From: Sanghuangporus weigelae
Taxonomy: Eukaryota > Basidiomycota > Agaricomycetes > Hymenochaetales > Hymenochaetaceae
Length of the DNA: 64,000 nucleotides
Reading direction: 5' to 3'
Assembly (NCBI GenBank): GCA_033182465.1
Contig: CP137324.1
Location: 2,418,001-2,482,000, forward strand
Part shown: positions 10,309 to 21,262 of the stretch, piece after piece
Layout: every line of letters begins with the position of its first letter
Position numbering within the stretch: the stretch's first letter is position 1
The notes under the pieces: generated by a model
Told to the model about the DNA's origin: nothing
Databases searched by the model: none
Seen by the model: the letters and a program-made list of their open reading frames with translations, nothing else
Program-made: the position numbers and the translations under genes

Positions 10309-11612
10309 AAGGACAGACTCTGGGAGAATTCCTACACCACACCCTCGAACACACCCTGGAGGGAATGGTAACGACGATCAACGAGCAGACAGATCGAGTC
10401 ACCACGATGCAGGACACAAGGCTGAACTTCGCCTTTGGACTTTTGCAAGGACGACTTCTTGGTGCAATAACGGCGACGGCTAATGGCAGTCAATCAGCCA
10501 TGACTCAACAACTCGTCAATGCCCAACAAGAGATCGTCCGACTTTGTGGTGTAGACTTCCTGCAGCTTCATACGCAGGTCGCCTATCTAATCGAGCAAGT
10601 CGAAGCTACCCGAGCGCGAATCAGCAACGCCGAAGAAGAAACCGCGAGCCACTACTCCATTACCGAAGGTATTCGTCGAATCCAGCAAACAATCCGGTCT
10701 AGGCAGTCCTACCGAATGCGAGAAGCAAGACGTGAAGGAAGGGTTTCCCCAGAATCACCACTCGCCGGGAGAGGACAGCTGTTTAGTCGCTTCGCAACCT
10801 TAACAGCTGACTCCGACGACATGCCACCACCTCTCACTCCAATACATGGAGAAGGCAGGCCACGTATTGCACGGTTGATCGACGAATATCTCCAAGATGC
10901 AGGACAACGCCAGGCAAACGATCAAACCGAAACAGGACCCCCGCAAACGCTAGAACAAGAGGAAGTACTGGAAGAACAGTCAGTCGTCGCCCAGCTCGAT
11001 AGTGAGGAACTCGAGGACTATGTTTCCACCGCCAGCCAGACAGAAGACCTTGACCAGCAAGCCGAAGAGCTGCTGAGGGAGGTAATACCCACGGAAAATC
11101 GACCGTGGCCTACGGGAGATGGCTGGCGAAACCCAGGGCTCGGAGGAGAAGCATTTCCTGAGCTGATGTGGAACGAAGAAGGAGTGTTAGTCGAGGTTCG
11201 CCCCCAACGACTTGGGGCAAACGGATATCGTTTCGAACGGAATGGACTCCAAGGCCCTCACGAAAACTCGCCACCTGGAACTCCAACCCCTAGCGCCCAG
11301 ACAATTGGGGAAAGGGAGGAAAGGCTTCAGGCAGCGAGTGAGTATTCCCCAGAATCAGAATTCATTTATGATCCTATCTTGCGTCCTAGTAGCTGCCCTC
11401 CATGGCCGGAGTCTACCACAGTGGTAGTGGGAGAACCGGTGCAGGGGGTAGCGAACATGACACGGGTGGTTTGGGTACGAGGTCCCGATATTGGTATATT
11501 TCCGTATACAAGCGACTACGATTATCTCACATCGAATAACGACGACTGGGAAACGGAAGAGGAAAGCGAAGAGCATGAGAGTGGCAAGGAGAGAGTTGAA
11601 GCTCGGGAATAA
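9819..11612 (+). CDS. Pre-gag ORF 2 of inner Gypsy element: membrane-anchor plus coiled-coil protein
   Basis: An ATG-initiated ORF of 597 codons between the leader and gag. Residues about 6-29 form a hydrophobic, Trp-rich segment (WTSFWIASSVLWFSSLVYVL) that could be a membrane anchor. Residues about 85-170 show heptad-like Leu/Arg/Ile spacing typical of a coiled coil. The C-terminal half is acidic and Pro/Glu-rich. Standard Ty3/Gypsy elements have no such ORF before gag. The anchor-plus-coiled-coil layout recalls envelope-like proteins, but those normally follow pol, and I see no furin site or fusion peptide. It ends about 200 bp before gag. I cannot assign a family. Confidence 0.6.
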   Translation: MSPMELWQACWTSFWIASSVLWFSSLVYVLTQQCGGRGGVLHGLATVRVWLEREIIQGMSSLRQTGRRVLLYAQRLAIPQHGAGEHLESVLDRIRERLDGLHGRLDRMVGTNGNADEALARLRNSIISLDLRLTSLDRSMRTLTATVSRLYDMGSEFSEHITVEGQTLGEFLHHTLEHTLEGMVTTINEQTDRVTTMQDTRLNFAFGLLQGRLLGAITATANGSQSAMTQQLVNAQQEIVRLCGVDFLQLHTQVAYLIEQVEATRARISNAEEETASHYSITEGIRRIQQTIRSRQSYRMREARREGRVSPESPLAGRGQLFSRFATLTADSDDMPPPLTPIHGEGRPRIARLIDEYLQDAGQRQANDQTETGPPQTLEQEEVLEEQSVVAQLDSEELEDYVSTASQTEDLDQQAEELLREVIPTENRPWPTGDGWRNPGLGGEAFPELMWNEEGVLVEVRPQRLGANGYRFERNGLQGPHENSPPGTPTPSAQTIGEREERLQAASEYSPESEFIYDPILRPSSCPPWPESTTVVVGEPVQGVANMTRVVWVRGPDIGIFPYTSDYDYLTSNNDDWETEEESEEHESGKERVEARE

Positions 11613-11814
11613 AGGAGATAGGCCTTGGCTCAGAGCGGAGAGCTCGCCAAGATAAGGAAGACGCCCAAGAACCGACCGGGCAGGAAGGGTAAGGTGGTTA
11701 GCTGGAAAGCGGAGGTGGAACTCGCTGGATAGTTAACTACTTAACCATGTATTATTAAATGCGCTGAATGAGAGTGATACTCACAAATTTTTGGTTGCAT
11801 TCGTCCAGATCAAT

Positions 11815-12843
11815 ATGTCTAACAAAGATATCATGAAGTACCCTTTGTTTAAGGGAAACCCATATGAGTCGCTTGAAAACTTTCAGAATCAAATGATCAG
11901 TCGGTTGAACGAGAAACATCCCGACAATCCAGAAAAACGGGTTAAGATCATTTTGGAATGTTTACGAGGACAAGCTCAGACTTGGGTTAACGGCAAATGG
12001 GCTGTGAATAGGAATCGATTAGTCTCCACCTGGAAGCAAGAACCGGTCACAAATAATTGGATTATTGACCAAAAGGGTGGATGGGACACCGAGACAGATC
12101 TATGGAACGAATTAGCGCTCAACCACAATGGCATTTTTGGACTAGAAGAAGAGGCCGAGCGAAACATACGAACGATTTATCAGGAACGGGCGCGGGTAAA
12201 GCTGTATAGTAGGGCCTTCAACGACATCAGGATGAGACTACCAAAGCATTACAATGGACAAGCACTGGTTTACGAGTTCAAACGTGGACTGAACCAGACC
12301 ATCCTAAAGGCACTCCTTACAAATACGGAACACCCTAATTGGGACCTGACCCAATGGCAGGATAACGCGAAAAATCTGGAGGACAGTCTAATAGCAGCCA
12401 AAGTAATTGGCAGTAATAAGAAGTATACCCCTATGTTTAAAGACGGGCAGGCGGTATCGTACACGCCGGTGCCCCCTGAAGCTCGTCATCCAGCTGAGTT
12501 TCAGGGTGAGCCTATGGACATTGATATGTCTAGGCGCTTTACTAGGGGGTCCCGAGGGGAAAATTCCGGGGCATGCTGGGTATGCGGCAAAACAGGTCAT
12601 TTTGCACGGGACTGCAACAATGTAGGGCGAGAACAACAGGGAAGCCGTGGACACCGAACCAACTACAAGAGACGGGTGCAAAAGAAACGATCTGGCAAGA
12701 CTGGCCGCTTCCTAAAACGCCGGGAAGTTGGGATTGATAGCGATTCCGAAATGGAAGAATTACTGGACAAACGGGCGAAGTTACCAAGGCGGAAGGAACG
12801 GGCTTCGCACACCCTCGAGGAGGATTCCGAGGAGGATTTTTAA
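11815..12843 (+). CDS. gag of inner Gypsy element
   Basis: The structural Gag protein, 342 codons, starts at the first good ATG (MSNKDIMKYPLFKG). The N-terminal two thirds are a capsid-like helical region (Trp-containing, LRGQAQTWVNGKW, FNDIRMRLP). A single CCHC zinc knuckle (CWVCGKTGHFARDC, 12576-12617) is followed by an Arg/Lys-rich tail and an acidic end. In the cell it would package element RNA into cytoplasmic virus-like particles. Its stop TAA at 12841-12843 abuts a run of five T, and pol is open in the -1 frame across this point. Confidence 0.92.
   Translation: MSNKDIMKYPLFKGNPYESLENFQNQMISRLNEKHPDNPEKRVKIILECLRGQAQTWVNGKWAVNRNRLVSTWKQEPVTNNWIIDQKGGWDTETDLWNELALNHNGIFGLEEEAERNIRTIYQERARVKLYSRAFNDIRMRLPKHYNGQALVYEFKRGLNQTILKALLTNTEHPNWDLTQWQDNAKNLEDSLIAAKVIGSNKKYTPMFKDGQAVSYTPVPPEARHPAEFQGEPMDIDMSRRFTRGSRGENSGACWVCGKTGHFARDCNNVGREQQGSRGHRTNYKRRVQKKRSGKTGRFLKRREVGIDSDSEMEELLDKRAKLPRRKERASHTLEEDSEEDF
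12837..12843 (+). promoter_or_regulatory. Candidate -1 ribosomal frameshift site, gag to pol
   Basis: The last gag codons read GAT TTT TAA. The pol frame (-1) reads GGA TTT TTA AAG and is open from here to the protease. A tRNA-Phe on TTT could slip back one base onto TTT while the UAA stalls the ribosome. This is not a canonical X-XXY-YYZ heptamer, so the site is inferred. Confidence 0.45.
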
Positions 12844-15800
12844 AGAGCAGTCAGTCACCATCGGGTACTGACAAGGGCTCAAAGGAAGTAAAGCGCCGAT
12901 GGACTATTGCTAGACCAAATTCCAACCATCCCACTATACCCATTGACGTCATTCAGGGACAGAGAAAGGTTAATCTCTCGGCTATGATTGACTCCGGATC
13001 CGCAATCACTACTATTAGTCCAACGGTGGTACAGAGCCTAGGACTAAAAACAGTGCCGGCGGAAGGTAACTATACCATCCGGAATGCCGATGGATCGATT
13101 AATCATGGTGGATGGACTCGGAATGTTCGAGCAATAGTGGATACAGGGATTACTAGAGGTTTAATGGACATCGCCGTGGTAGACACTCATGAAGACAAGT
13201 TTCTCATAGGGAATGATTGGCTTGAACAGTATAAGCCAACCATCGATTGGACCAAAGGAACGCTCAGCAAAGGAAGCAAAGAAGTTAACTTCAATGGAAC
13301 GGCACGTCTGCGTATGATCGAACTAACTATTGCCTCGAGACGAACCAGGAAGCGCAAACGATGGCGAAAGGCTCCCAAATACGCTCCCCAGAATTGGGGA
13401 AGGGACGCAGAAGACGAACGGGAAGAAGAATGGGAAACTAGGGTCTACTACCACAGCGATATGGATTCAGGACACTACACCGAAAGTGAGGAAGAAGTCG
13501 AGGAACCCGCGAATCTACCACCAGAAGGAGTACCAATGGAGAAAACCGAAATCGAACCACCAATAGTGTTTCTAAGCGACATGCATCCAGAATCCAAATC
13601 CGTCCTCCACAAGGAAGTCGGAAAATGGCAATTCTATACGAAGGATGACATACACAGGATAACCCTTGACCGTAGGGAATTTTTCGATTTTAACTCCCTA
13701 GAAGAGGCAGATCAAGCAGTGTATAATGCGATGATGAGGGACATAGACAAAGGGTCTGACTCAGAAATGCTCTACCAATGGTATGGAAGCATGTACGGAG
13801 CGCATTTACAGCTGCAGGAGATCAAGAAGAATGCCGCACGACAAGAGGAAACTTCAACCACGACACACGAGGCACAAGCAAGAGTGCAAGCCGAGATTCA
13901 AGGGCAAATGTCTGTCGACTCAGAAGGATCGGATACGAAGAAAGGAAAGAGGCCGAGCGTGCCACCAAAGGCAGGAAAGCCAGGGCACTATGCCTCTGAT
14001 CCGCTACGAGTTCGAAGACAACGCAGTGGGGGAAGTGGTACCGATTCGAACCCTGTAATAAGGAGTATTAGGGTGGAGTGGACTCCTCCATCCATGCACG
14101 AGGGAGAAAATGACTCAACCCTGGCAGTGCAGAAGCAGTCGGTTAGTTTCACCACACGAAACAAGCGTACTAGCAGGAGTATGCGGGGTCGGGAGCCTCA
14201 GAGAACTAATGCTCTGCAGCGCACTAGGTTCGGCCACCTAGCGAGATCTCCCACTTCGAGAGAAAAGGGAGCGACCAGACCCAAGACGTCGTTCAAGGGT
14301 AGACTAAGGCCTGGAGAAATGGTCCACCCCAAAGGGAGGGTAGTCCCATTCCGGCACAGAGCCGAAGACAGTACGCCGCAAGCATCAAGTAGGCTGGCTT
14401 TGGGAGCTCAAGTGCGCCCGCGAAGACCATGGCGAGAAGCCAAAATGCAGGGCCCTGCTCCGACAGGGAAAACAAACGGTAAAGGTAGCAGGTCAATTAG
14501 ATATGCCGCGATAGAGCAGAAGCTCTCGCAGGGGCAAAAGAGTCGCCAATGGCTTCCGCCTGTTGACTCGGTTAAGCAGCCGCACGAAAGGGTGAAAGAA
14601 AAAGTGCTAGAGAGAAAAGCTGGATCCGAAACGGTGTTCAAGGGTAACCTAGGATCGCATAAGCCCACCACTTCGATGCGGGTGGAGGACGGCTCTCGAT
14701 TAGAAGCGCTACCCAAGCCTTCTACCTGGATTCGCCGACTAGAGCAGCGACAAGTCGCATCACGAAGGGAACGACTCCTCAAATACAACAGCATAGCTCA
14801 AAAGTATGCTCAGGAGAAAGCACTCGACGAAAGGATGGCAGACCATGCAGGAACACAAACCCTCGAAGATATTCTTCCAAAAGAAATCTGGGATTTCCGG
14901 GATAGGTTTGACAAGGATGCTGCTAGACGGCTACCTAACTCGAGCCAATGGGATATGAAGATAGAACTGCTACCCAATGCAGAGCTACCCAAACCCGGAC
15001 CAGTATATCCACTCGCTCCTGCCGAGAAACGAGCGGTCGAAGAATGGATTCGCGATGACCTGAAGAAAGGATGGATTCGTGTTGTAGGGAACAACGTCCC
15101 TGCCAACGAAAAAGCAAGCACTTGTGCACCAGTATTCGTTATAGCCAAGAAAACACTAGGAAAGGATGGCAAACCAGAGTATCGTATCGTAATCGACTAC
15201 AGAGGATTGAATGCGGTGGTCATACCGGATCACCAGCCAATGCCTCTATTACATATGCTACCGGACGATTTGGCTCATGCGAAATGGTTTTCTACACTGG
15301 ATTTACGAAGCGGGTATAACAATGTGCGAATCCATCCAGGGCATGAAAAGTATGCCGCCTTCAGAACTCACATGGGGGTTTACCAGCCGCTGGTAATGCA
15401 GTTTGGACTAATGAATGCACCTGCGGTATTCCAACGTGCAATGAACGAGCTCTTTCAGGACATGATTGGGCAGGGCATACTCATTTATCTAGATGACATT
15501 ATTATCTATGCGGAAACAAAACAGGAACACTGGGACCTGCTAGCAGAAGTATTGCGCAGGTTAAGGAAAGCAGACTTCTTTTGCAAGCCAGAGAAGTGCT
15601 ACTTTGCCAAACAGGAGCTCGACTATCTAGGATTTGTTGTTAACCAATCGGGCATGCAGATGGATCCCTACAAGGTAAAAGCAGTTCAAGAATGGCCAGA
15701 TTTGTCAAGCAAGCGAGACATTCGAAAGTTCATTGGTTTTGCGAACTTCTACCGAAAATTTATCGAAGGCTTCGCCAAGATCGCTAGGCCGCTAACGGAA

Positions 15801-16274
15801 CTCATGTCTGACAAGAAGACATTTACTTGGGGAGATCGTCAACGAGAAGGCTTCGTCAAGTTGAAGGAAGCCTTCACATCTGCACCTATGCTTGTACGAC
15901 CCGATCACGAGAAACAATTTGTACTGGAAACAGATGCATCTAACTTTGCGATGGGAGCAGTGCTCTCGCAAGAAAGTGACGATGGAATTTTGCATCCTAT
16001 TGGATATTGGTCGAATACCTATCGAGACGCCAAGAACAACTACCCAGTAATGGACAAGGAATTGCTGGCAATTGTCAAAGCTTTGAGCAATTGGCGACAC
16101 CACTTGGAAGGAGCTAAACATGAAATTCGGGTAATTAGTGATCAGGCAAACCTCCGGTATTTCATGGGAGCTAGAAAACTCAGTGGACGCCAGGCGAGAT
16201 GGGCTACTTTTCTCAGCAGATTTCGATTCAGAATCGAGTATCGACCAGGAACCAAGAATTCAAGAGCGGTGTAG
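12844..16274 (+). pseudogene. pol of inner Gypsy element, first part (PR-RT-RNaseH)
   Basis: First part of a Ty3/Gypsy polyprotein in the -1 frame relative to gag; the first in-frame ATG is at 12984. The protease DSGSA motif is at 12990-13004. A long charged, repeat-poor linker follows (about 13330-14800). RT has IVIDYRGLNA near 15185, the catalytic YLDDIIIY at 15486-15509 and the NAPAVFQRAMNELF region near 15412. RNase H (ETDASNFAMGAV, DKELLAIV) spans about 15900-16200. The frame stops at TAG 16272-16274, three bases into a foreign insert that begins at 16270. Conserved sequence resumes at 17609 in phase once one GCGG copy and the insert are disregarded. Without the insert pol would be one continuous ORF of over 1,700 codons. 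Confidence 0.93.
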
Positions 16275-17608
16275 ACTATCAGACCCTCTTAAGCAGCGGC
16301 GAAGGCGACGGCGTTCGACCACAGAGAGGCGTCGGCGGTGTCAAAGATCGGAGAGGTAAGAAGGGATCCAACTCGTGGCTAGACCTCCTGGACAGCTTGG
16401 TGCCGTGGCGGACAATTTGACCCGGAAGCACTGCTGCCGATCGGGATGCACGCTCAGTCGTGGGGAGAGCTCAATCGTAAGGGCTATGGTATGATCCGCG
16501 TATAAAGGGGGCGCCGCCGATAATGTACGGGACAGAGCCGCCGACGAGTCAAGATGTCGGCGCCGTGAATAAGCAGTAGAGCGACGGCGCTGTCGAGTCC
16601 TGCGAGCGGCGGCGATTACTGGTAGAGCGACGGTACCGCCGATTGCCAGGAGAGCGACGGCGTCGCCGATTACCAGGAGAGCGACGGTGTCGCCGATTGT
16701 CAAGAAGGCGATGGCGCTGCCGTTTCCCAGGACGAGGGATAGCTCTGCCGATCACTTGTGCAGTGGCGAGTGAGCACGTGCCCCTGTTATTCCCTTAAAC
16801 GGGGGCGGCGTCTTGTGTCGGCACACGATCTTCGGCGGAGGCGATAGAGAGCAAAAGGGCTAATAGAGACGAGAGGAGTGCACTGAGATCTATTCTGAAC
16901 TACTGCTGCCGAACACTACATACATGAGGTCTATATATACTGGGGAATGCTGGGGAAGAGCGTCACAGAGGCGGCGACAGTGACGGCGCGTCACAGGCGC
17001 GCAATCGGTGCGGACCCGAAGATCGGGGCGCGCCGCGAAGCTGCCAAGACACGGGCGCGCGCTGATCGGGCTGGCGGTGATTGGCGCGGCGCATCATCAT
17101 CGGGCGCGCTCGGATCGCTAAGTGGTCGCACCACACGAATATGAAACGTCAGGGGAGGCAATAATACTAAAAGGGGAATACGCGAGTGGCCGCCGCGTCC
17201 GACAATCGGACTCGGCGCACGAAGCAGCATAGTATGAACATGAAACGTGGTACCTGAGACCTTGTAAAACCACTACCCGACGTCGGATAAGCCAATCAAC
17301 AGGAGCCGACGAATATTCCATCGGCTATACGGTTCGATATCCTTCCGCCGCAGTAGCCGATACATCCGCTGCAACGTTCCAGGCGCCCGCGTATCAGAAA
17401 GTGCGGCTGGCCAAGCGTACTCGGTTTGGGAAGTCTTCGAAGGACGGGAGGCGGCGGACGTATTGGTTGAGCCGCGGATCAAAGAGCGGCGGTTTGGAGG
17501 GTCTTAAGGAGCGGCGGAGGTGTAGCGGTCGGCGCACGATGGTATACTGTACAGAGTACTGAGGGGCCTGTACCGACGTACCGGTACAGGCAAGTGCGGC
17601 GCACTACA
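16270..17608. mobile_element. Solo-LTR-like insertion in pol
   Basis: 1339 bp, GC-rich, with short inverted ends TGTAG...CTACA. It is flanked by GCGG at 16266-16269 and 17609-17612, or by a 5 bp AGCGG if the terminal A is shared. Only about five terminal bases are inverted, so it is LTR-like rather than a TIR element. A TATATATA run lies near 16928-16936. No coding capacity is evident. It splits the conserved RNase H to integrase junction exactly. Confidence 0.8.
16613..16720. repeat. 27 bp tandem repeat, about four copies
   Basis: Units beginning CGATT and containing AGAGCGACGG repeat about four times at a 27 bp period, with decay in the outer copies. They lie inside the solo-LTR-like insert. 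Confidence 0.75.
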
Positions 17609-19480
17609 GCGGATGCACTGTCACGACGACCTGACTACGAACAAGGCGTTGAAGATGTACCAGAACAAGTCCTACTTCCCCCAGAGCTGTTCCGGAACCA
17701 AGAACTGCCCGTGCGCACTATACGGGTGTTTGAAATTACAGGAGGTTCGGAACTGGGAGAAAAGATTCGAGCAGGATACGAAAAGTCCAAGGAGCAAGAA
17801 ATCGGGACTTTCGAAGAAGGATACTGGTGGAGGGATGGAAAATTGGTAATCCCACCAGTTGATGAAATTAAACGAGAATTAGTACGACAGTGCCATGACG
17901 CTCCAGCAGCAGGACACCCGGGGATAGACAAGACTATCACGAAACTGGAACGAAGAGTATGGTGGCCAAAGATTAGGGAATGGGTCGAAGAATATGTGCG
18001 CACTTGCGATATGTGCCAACGGACGAAGGCAAGACGAGGAAAGACGCAACCGCCTTTACAACCGCTGCCAGTAATGAATCGGCCCTATGAAGAAATTACT
18101 ATGGACTACGTCACCGGACTTCCAACTACGAGCAAAGGAAACAATGCAATACTAGTGGTAGTAGATCGGTTCTCAAAAATGGGAACATTTATACCTACCA
18201 CTGTAAATGCAAACTCGAAAACCACTGCTGACATGATGATCAAACATGTCTACAGCAAGGTTGGAACCCCAAAAACAGTAATTAGCGACAGGGGACCGCA
18301 GTTTGCAAGCCGATTTACCGAACAAGTGAACCAGGCCCTTGGAATCGAAACGAAGCTTAGTACGGCATATCATCCACAAACAGACGGACAAACGGAACGA
18401 GTGAACCAGGAAATGGAACAGCTGCTAAGATGCTATTCCAGTCTGCAACAGGATGATTGGGACGAACATCTTCCTATGGCGGAATTTGCCTATAACAGTC
18501 GAAGTCACTCAAGTACTGGGAAGTCACCGTTTGAAATGGTTTATGGGTTTCAGCCGGAAGTAGGATTTAAGCTTCCGATCCAAGGTACTCAAGACTATGT
18601 GGCAATGCGGATGAAGCATCAACAAGAAGCGTTGGAAGCACTTACTAAAGCACGAGATGCAATGAAGAAGTTTGCAGATAAACACCGAGGCCCGATGCCG
18701 GAATTCGAGATCGGAGATAAGGTCATGTTAGATGGCCGAAATCTAACACTATTAGTCCCTACTAGGAAATTAGGTGACAGAAATATTGGACCTTACAAGA
18801 TCGTCGCGAAGCATGGGCCAGTCAACTACGAGCTGGACCTTCCAAAGGAACTGAGGATCCACCCGGTGTTTTACACAGGACTATTAATTCCCTATCGAGA
18901 ACGAAAAGATCCGACACAACGAACAAGACCACCACCAGAAGTCATTGCTGGAGAAGCCGAATACGAAGTAGAAGTAATTCGGGACATGAGGAAACGGCAC
19001 AACACATGGGAATACCAGGTTAAATGGCTCGGCTACCCCGAAGAGGAAAATACCTGGGAACCTGTAGAAGGGCTACGCAACGCCCCCGAAAAATTGCGAG
19101 AGTATCACGAAAGGAACGGTTGGCCGGACGCCGTGAACCTTCCCTTTAGAAAGAAGGTTGCAGGAATTGTCGCTTTGGCGCAGAGACTTCTGGATGTACG
19201 CAGAGCGGACGACTATTACCTGAGCACGCTTTATGGGAGAAAGGTGCTGCAGAGAACTAGACAACGAAGGAAATACGACAACAAGACAGGTATAAAGCAA
19301 CGAGATTTTGCCTATCCAGAATGGCACAAGCATCATTGGAGAGCTGCTAAACGGCCATTCACCCGAGCAAACGCTTTACCTATACGAAGATACGATAGGA
19401 TGGAAGGGCTAGAGGAAGGACTCTCCTATAACGATTGGTATCATGCTGACTCGACGGATAGCGAGGTCAGTGAGGCTTAG
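17609..19480 (+). pseudogene. pol of inner Gypsy element, second part (integrase-chromodomain)
   Basis: Second part of pol, resuming with the conserved ADALSRRPD segment after the insert. Integrase has an HHCC zinc domain (H near 17894, CDMCQRTK near 18005) and a DDE core: D in ITMDYVTG near 18100, D in ISDRGPQF near 18285 and E in TDGQTERVNQEME near 18390. A C-terminal chromodomain (YQVKWLGYPEEENTWEP) is near 19013-19063, thought in this family to steer integration toward modified histone tails. About 120 extra residues follow the chromodomain, rich in Arg/Tyr and ending acidic, longer than usual. TAG is at 19478-19480. The polypurine tract and 3' LTR follow within 240 bp. Confidence 0.92.
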
Positions 19481-19707
19481 AGGAGAAGTTCGACCCGGAC
19501 ACGTCGTTAAACTATCCCTAGCGTCAGAAATTGATGCTGGAAGGATATGATATATCCATTAACTATATCCTAGCCTGTTTGGAAGCAGCTAGTATGTTGG
19601 AGGCCGACACGGAATCGAGGCCCGGTAAGGAACCAAACGAAACAGCAAGATTATGGCTACCACAATTAATTGGATCCACACTCTCCTTGCAGTCCGAAGT
19701 GGATCTT

Positions 19708-19718
19708 AGGAGGAGGAA
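19708..19718 (+). promoter_or_regulatory. Polypurine tract of inner Gypsy element
   Basis: AGGAGGAGGAA lies immediately upstream of the 3' LTR start at 19719, as expected for plus-strand priming. Confidence 0.85.
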
Positions 19719-21257
19719 TGTTACGAAAATTGTGGTTATCTAATACGGCGTGGGCTAAATTTTACACACCGAGTTGCGATGCCAAATCAAGACTATTTCG
19801 AAAGGCTACTACGGCAGAACAGTGGTGGCGACTCAAGAGTAGCAAACCACGGATCGTCTGGAGAAGACACGGAGGACTCTGATGGTTTGCAATTAGGACT
19901 AACTAATATGCACATTGGACATACTCCACCGCCGGAACGCAGTCTGGCGGCGATGGAAGAAAGAAATGTCGCAAGGTATACGGAACTCCTGCAACGAAGA
20001 CATTATCGGCGTGGTGCAACTAGAAGATTTGTACATGAGAGCTTGGTGTGCGCCAATTGTTACTTGGCCTACCAACGAAGCTGGGTACTTGCGGAATGGC
20101 TCATGAAGAACTTCACGGAACGGTTAGTGTCAAGGGAAGCAGCCGATGTCAAGATTCGGCATAAGCCCGGACCCTCGGAACGAACAGAAGACCAACCATT
20201 ACCGAACCACGGAATGAGTGCATACGACCATGAGGTATCCATATGGCTTAGCGATAGGGATGTCTATGCATTAAAGGTCGGCGTGCGAGCTTGGATCAAT
20301 CAGCATCGGCACCAGACCTTGTGCAGTCACACGGCAGTGGAAGTAGATTGGCCAGTTTACAAGCGGCCACCTTCGGACATTGAACATCTTACGGAAGAAG
20401 CGATAGAACGCTTGATGCAGGCTTGGCGAGCGTCAGAGCCAGGGGTAATTACAGTTGATGAGTGGAATGGCCGCGAGCACTTTGGACAGAGGCTACGGCT
20501 AACCACGGGCCCAGGACTACAACTATCGGACATCGAAGTCGCGGCGAGGCACAGAAGGAGTGTAGCGGAGTACACTCATGCGCCGGGAGAAGATCGGCAA
20601 GCTCTGCCGATCTCTAACCCTGATATCACTATCTCCCCCATGATCGAGGATTAAGCGGCAGAAGCTCGGCCCGGGAACGGAGCGCCAGAGAAGCGATAGC
20701 TTGGCAACTATCATAGGAACCCGTCTGGGAACGGAGAAGGATCGCGGGGTAAAGATAAGGAGAGATTAACATGTGATAACGATTGCAGATCGGAGGAAGC
20801 ACGGAAGAAGCTTCTCGAAGCATCGGGGTAGTAGGATTCAAACAAACCCTCCTAATATGGTAGAAGTATTGTGATTCAACACTAGAGGAAAGTATCGGTG
20901 TTGGCACCAGAGTAGAGTACTGGTGTCAGAGAAAACATATTGTCTAGACCAATAGCAAGGCTGTAGTCGGTAGTAATAGGTAGTCGGTACTATTTAGTAA
21001 ATAGGTTATTTAAGGGCCAGCTGAGCGGGGCATTGTCCCTCAGCAAAATTATTTTGTACTCTCAATCGAAAACTGTACCCTTTGATTGAAACCCTGTTCC
21101 ACTACTGAGGTCAAGCTTGAGCCTATCGCTCGCTTCTAAAGTAGTACATCTATAACCTTCGTTCCGTCTCCAATCAATTATCATCAGAAGGAATAAGCAG
21201 GGACTTGTTCCGGTACGCTTAGACTGACCACCTCGTCTAAAAACACTGGTCCTAACA
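19719..21257 (+). repeat. 3' LTR of inner Gypsy element
   Basis: 1539 bp, same length as 7713-9251. I count four mismatches: one in the CAT(G/A)GGAACC segment, one in TTTT(A/G)TACTC, and two adjacent bases near 21226. Divergence of about 0.3% implies a very recent insertion. The right flank is ATGTC at 21258-21262. Confidence 0.97.
19779..20654 (+). CDS. U3-encoded ORF of inner Gypsy element, unknown function (3' LTR copy)
   Basis: 291 codons, the same translation as the ORF at 7773-8648. Here it lies about 300 bp after the pol stop and before the LTR's CCAAT/TATA-like boxes, so it would be carried near the 3' end of the full-length element RNA. The position resembles retroviral accessory genes that overlap U3 (MMTV sag, lentiviral nef); that is an analogy of position only, with no sequence relationship claimed. 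Product features are acidic and Arg-rich blocks, a CANC pair and a His/Cys cluster. Family not recognised. Confidence 0.6.
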   Translation: MPNQDYFERLLRQNSGGDSRVANHGSSGEDTEDSDGLQLGLTNMHIGHTPPPERSLAAMEERNVARYTELLQRRHYRRGATRRFVHESLVCANCYLAYQRSWVLAEWLMKNFTERLVSREAADVKIRHKPGPSERTEDQPLPNHGMSAYDHEVSIWLSDRDVYALKVGVRAWINQHRHQTLCSHTAVEVDWPVYKRPPSDIEHLTEEAIERLMQAWRASEPGVITVDEWNGREHFGQRLRLTTGPGLQLSDIEVAARHRRSVAEYTHAPGEDRQALPISNPDITISPMIED

Positions 21258-21262
21258 ATGTC

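Larger units (their letters stand above)
7713..21257 (+). mobile_element. Inner Ty3/Gypsy chromodomain LTR retrotransposon, young, with extra ORFs
   Basis: A plus-strand element with 1539 bp LTRs (7713-9251 and 19719-21257) that differ at only about four positions, flanked by ATGTC (7708-7712 and 21258-21262). It spans 13.5 kb, or about 12.2 kb without its own 1339 bp insert, which is large for Ty3/Gypsy. Order: LTR with internal ORF, two overlapping unidentified ORFs, gag, pol (protease, RT, RNase H, integrase, chromodomain), polypurine tract, LTR. Apart from the pol insertion its frames are open, so this copy was probably recently active or is mobilised by sister copies. Confidence 0.95.

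Noticed and set aside
16285-16760. Basic or hydrophobic minus-strand ORFs in the pol insert
   Set aside because: They are translations of the 27 bp tandem repeat and have no protein-like structure.
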